From assembly GCF_007858445.1 (NCBI RefSeq), contig NZ_VIGV01000014.1, positions 25,186 to 89,185 of the forward strand: a stretch of 64,000 nt of DNA, read 5' to 3'. This stretch comes from Tsukamurella sputi (lineage in GTDB: Bacteria > Actinomycetota > Actinomycetes > Mycobacteriales > Mycobacteriaceae). Below the pieces are notes generated by a model. It saw nothing but the letters and a program-made list of their open reading frames with translations, was not told the DNA's origin and searched no databases. Shown here piece by piece: positions 63,102 through 64,000 of this stretch. Positions within the stretch are counted from its first letter, which is position 1. Every line of letters begins with the position of its first letter. A program made the position numbers and the translations under genes.

Positions 63102-64000
63102 TCACTTCCGGCCGCCGGGGCGCTTCGCGCCCGCCGCGATCCCGAAGCCCTTCGCCTTCGATTCACCCGCCGTCGTCACCGTGCGGTCGGTGCCGCCCGA
63201 CGGTGCCTTCGGCTGGTCGGCGGGGGTTTCCGGGGCCGACGGTGCCGGCTCCGGCGCCGCCGCGGGAGCCTCCGCTGCGGCCTCGACCGCCGGCTCGGGT
63301 GTGACCGGCGTCTCAGCCGGCGCGGGGGCCGAATCCGTCACAGGCGCTGGTTTCGGAGCGCCCGGCTTCTTCGCGCCGGGGCGCTTGGCGCCCGCGGCGA
63401 TGCCGAAGCCGGCGGCCTTGGACTCGCCCGCGGTCGTCAGGGTGCGGTCCTGTGCGGGGGCCGACGGTGCGGCAGGCGCCTCCGCCGGAGCCTCGGCCGC
63501 GGGGGCCTCGGCCGCCGGAGCCGCAGGGGTCTCCGCTGCCGGTGCCGCAGGGGTCTCCGCTGCCGGTGCCGCCGGAGCGGCCGGCGCGGGCTTGGGCGCG
63601 CCGGGCTTTTTCGCACCGGGGCGCTTGGCGCCGCCGGCGATACCCAGCCCGACTGCGGGCTTCGCGGGCGCGGCGGGAGCCGCCGGTGCCTCGGCCGCGG
63701 GTGCGGCGTCGGCTGCAGGGGCCGCCGGAGCAGCCGCCGCGGGCTTGGGCGCGCCCGGCTTCTTCGCTCCCGGACGCTTCGCGCCACCGGCCAGCCCGAG
63801 GCCCACGGCGGGCTTCGCGGGTGCCGCCGGTGCTTCGGCGGCCGGTGCCTCGGCCGCGGGGGCAGAGGGAGCTGCCGCAGCGGGTGCAGCGGCGGGCTTG
63901 GCGCCGCCGGGCTTCTTCGGTCCGCCCGGGCGCTTGCCGCCGCCGGCCAGGCCGAGGCCGACCGCGGGCTTCGCGTCCTTCTTCTCCGCCGGTGCAGCCG
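63102..64000 (-). CDS. C-terminal part of a protein with Ala/Pro/Lys repeats, truncated by window edge
   Basis: The frame enters from the right edge and stops at 63102, showing about 299 residues of tail without a start. The tail holds five copies of a unit of the form GLGLAGGAKRPGAKKPGAPK (the last copies read GFGIAAGAKRPG), separated by Ala/Pro/Glu linkers of varying length. The frame ends GAKRPGGRK. M. tuberculosis aspC is followed by an iron-sulfur reductase gene (Rv0338c); similar GLGxAxGARRPGAKK tails occur in its relatives, as I recall. The main enzyme domain would lie outside the window, so this identity is inference. Confidence 0.55.
   Translation of the reverse strand, partial: AAPAEKKDAKPAVGLGLAGGGKRPGGPKKPGGAKPAAAPAAAAPSAPAAEAPAAEAPAAPAKPAVGLGLAGGAKRPGAKKPGAPKPAAAAPAAPAADAAPAAEAPAAPAAPAKPAVGLGIAGGAKRPGAKKPGAPKPAPAAPAAPAAETPAAPAAETPAAPAAEAPAAEAPAEAPAAPSAPAQDRTLTTAGESKAAGFGIAAGAKRPGAKKPGAPKPAPVTDSAPAPAETPVTPEPAVEAAAEAPAAAPEPAPSAPETPADQPKAPSGGTDRTVTTAGESKAKGFGIAAGAKRPGGRK

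Noticed and set aside
1-64000. CRISPR arrays
   Set aside because: No set of regularly spaced 25-40 bp direct repeats was seen; the only tandem repeats are the coding repeats at 63102-64000.

Overview
The window is about 70% GC, codes almost wall to wall on both strands, often uses GTG starts, and carries cell-envelope genes found only in mycolic-acid bacteria (AftD, a trehalose-mycolate acetyltransferase, a lipomannan-maturation protein). It is therefore chromosomal DNA of a member of the Mycobacteriales outside Mycobacterium itself. Tsukamurella would fit, but the sequence alone does not prove a genus. From about 1 to 26 kb the gene order follows the Mycobacterium tuberculosis Rv0226c-Rv0244c segment with insertions. 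I see no integrase, transposase, CRISPR array or prophage. No gap without a gene exceeds about 300 bases.

Layout. 1-10.5 kb: envelope block with a truncated membrane protein, a flippase-like protein, a DUF3068 protein, a TmaT-like acyltransferase, AftD, a DUF2613 peptide and a universal stress protein. 10.6-15.5 kb: a CtaG-like protein, lipoprotein LpqI, a TetR regulator, a small membrane protein, and a hydrolase/MerR divergent pair. 15.6-26 kb: fatty-acyl block (htdX-fabG4, fadA2, fadE5) interrupted by a CoA-binding protein, a second acyltransferase and a YhgE/Pip transporter with a degenerate ATPase. 26-34 kb: methyltransferase, endonuclease IV, a DUF1023 hydrolase with a WxG-type small protein, a TetR/MFS pair, an SDR and an acyl-CoA synthetase. 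34-37 kb: a membrane-fused molybdopterin oxidoreductase and a 13E12/DUF222 HNH protein.

37-52 kb is the most distinctive part. A leftward directon of ten genes with mostly overlapping start and stop codons runs from 49328 to 37260. In order of transcription it encodes an ABC importer of the sulfonate type (binding lipoprotein, permease, ATPase), a homologue of the DszB sulfinate desulfinase with its Cys/His/Arg active site, two flavin-dependent monooxygenases, an aldolase-fold protein lacking one metal ligand, a cysteine-free binding-protein-fold protein with no signal peptide, a glutaminase-STAS fusion and a 1072-residue UPF1-like helicase. A divergent IclR regulator with a palindromic site sits at the head of this operon. 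An aminotransferase and an SRPBCC protein follow the regulator. The metabolic genes look like a route for importing an organosulfur compound and releasing sulfite; why glutaminase and helicase genes are attached is not explained.

52-64 kb is mostly housekeeping: a methylthioadenosine phosphorylase, small membrane proteins, tRNA-Gly(CCC), an amino acid permease, dCTP deaminase, a YibE/F protein, an aspartate/alanine aminotransferase, a TetR-controlled membrane protein, and the repetitive C-terminal tail of a gene that continues beyond the right edge.

Regulation visible in the sequence includes matching palindromes before the LpqI-linked TetR gene and between fabG4 and fadA2, related paired palindromes before fadE5, several promoters whose -10 box lies 6-7 nt before the start codon (leaderless transcripts likely), and a decamer, GCACCGTCGG, repeated at least 16 times.
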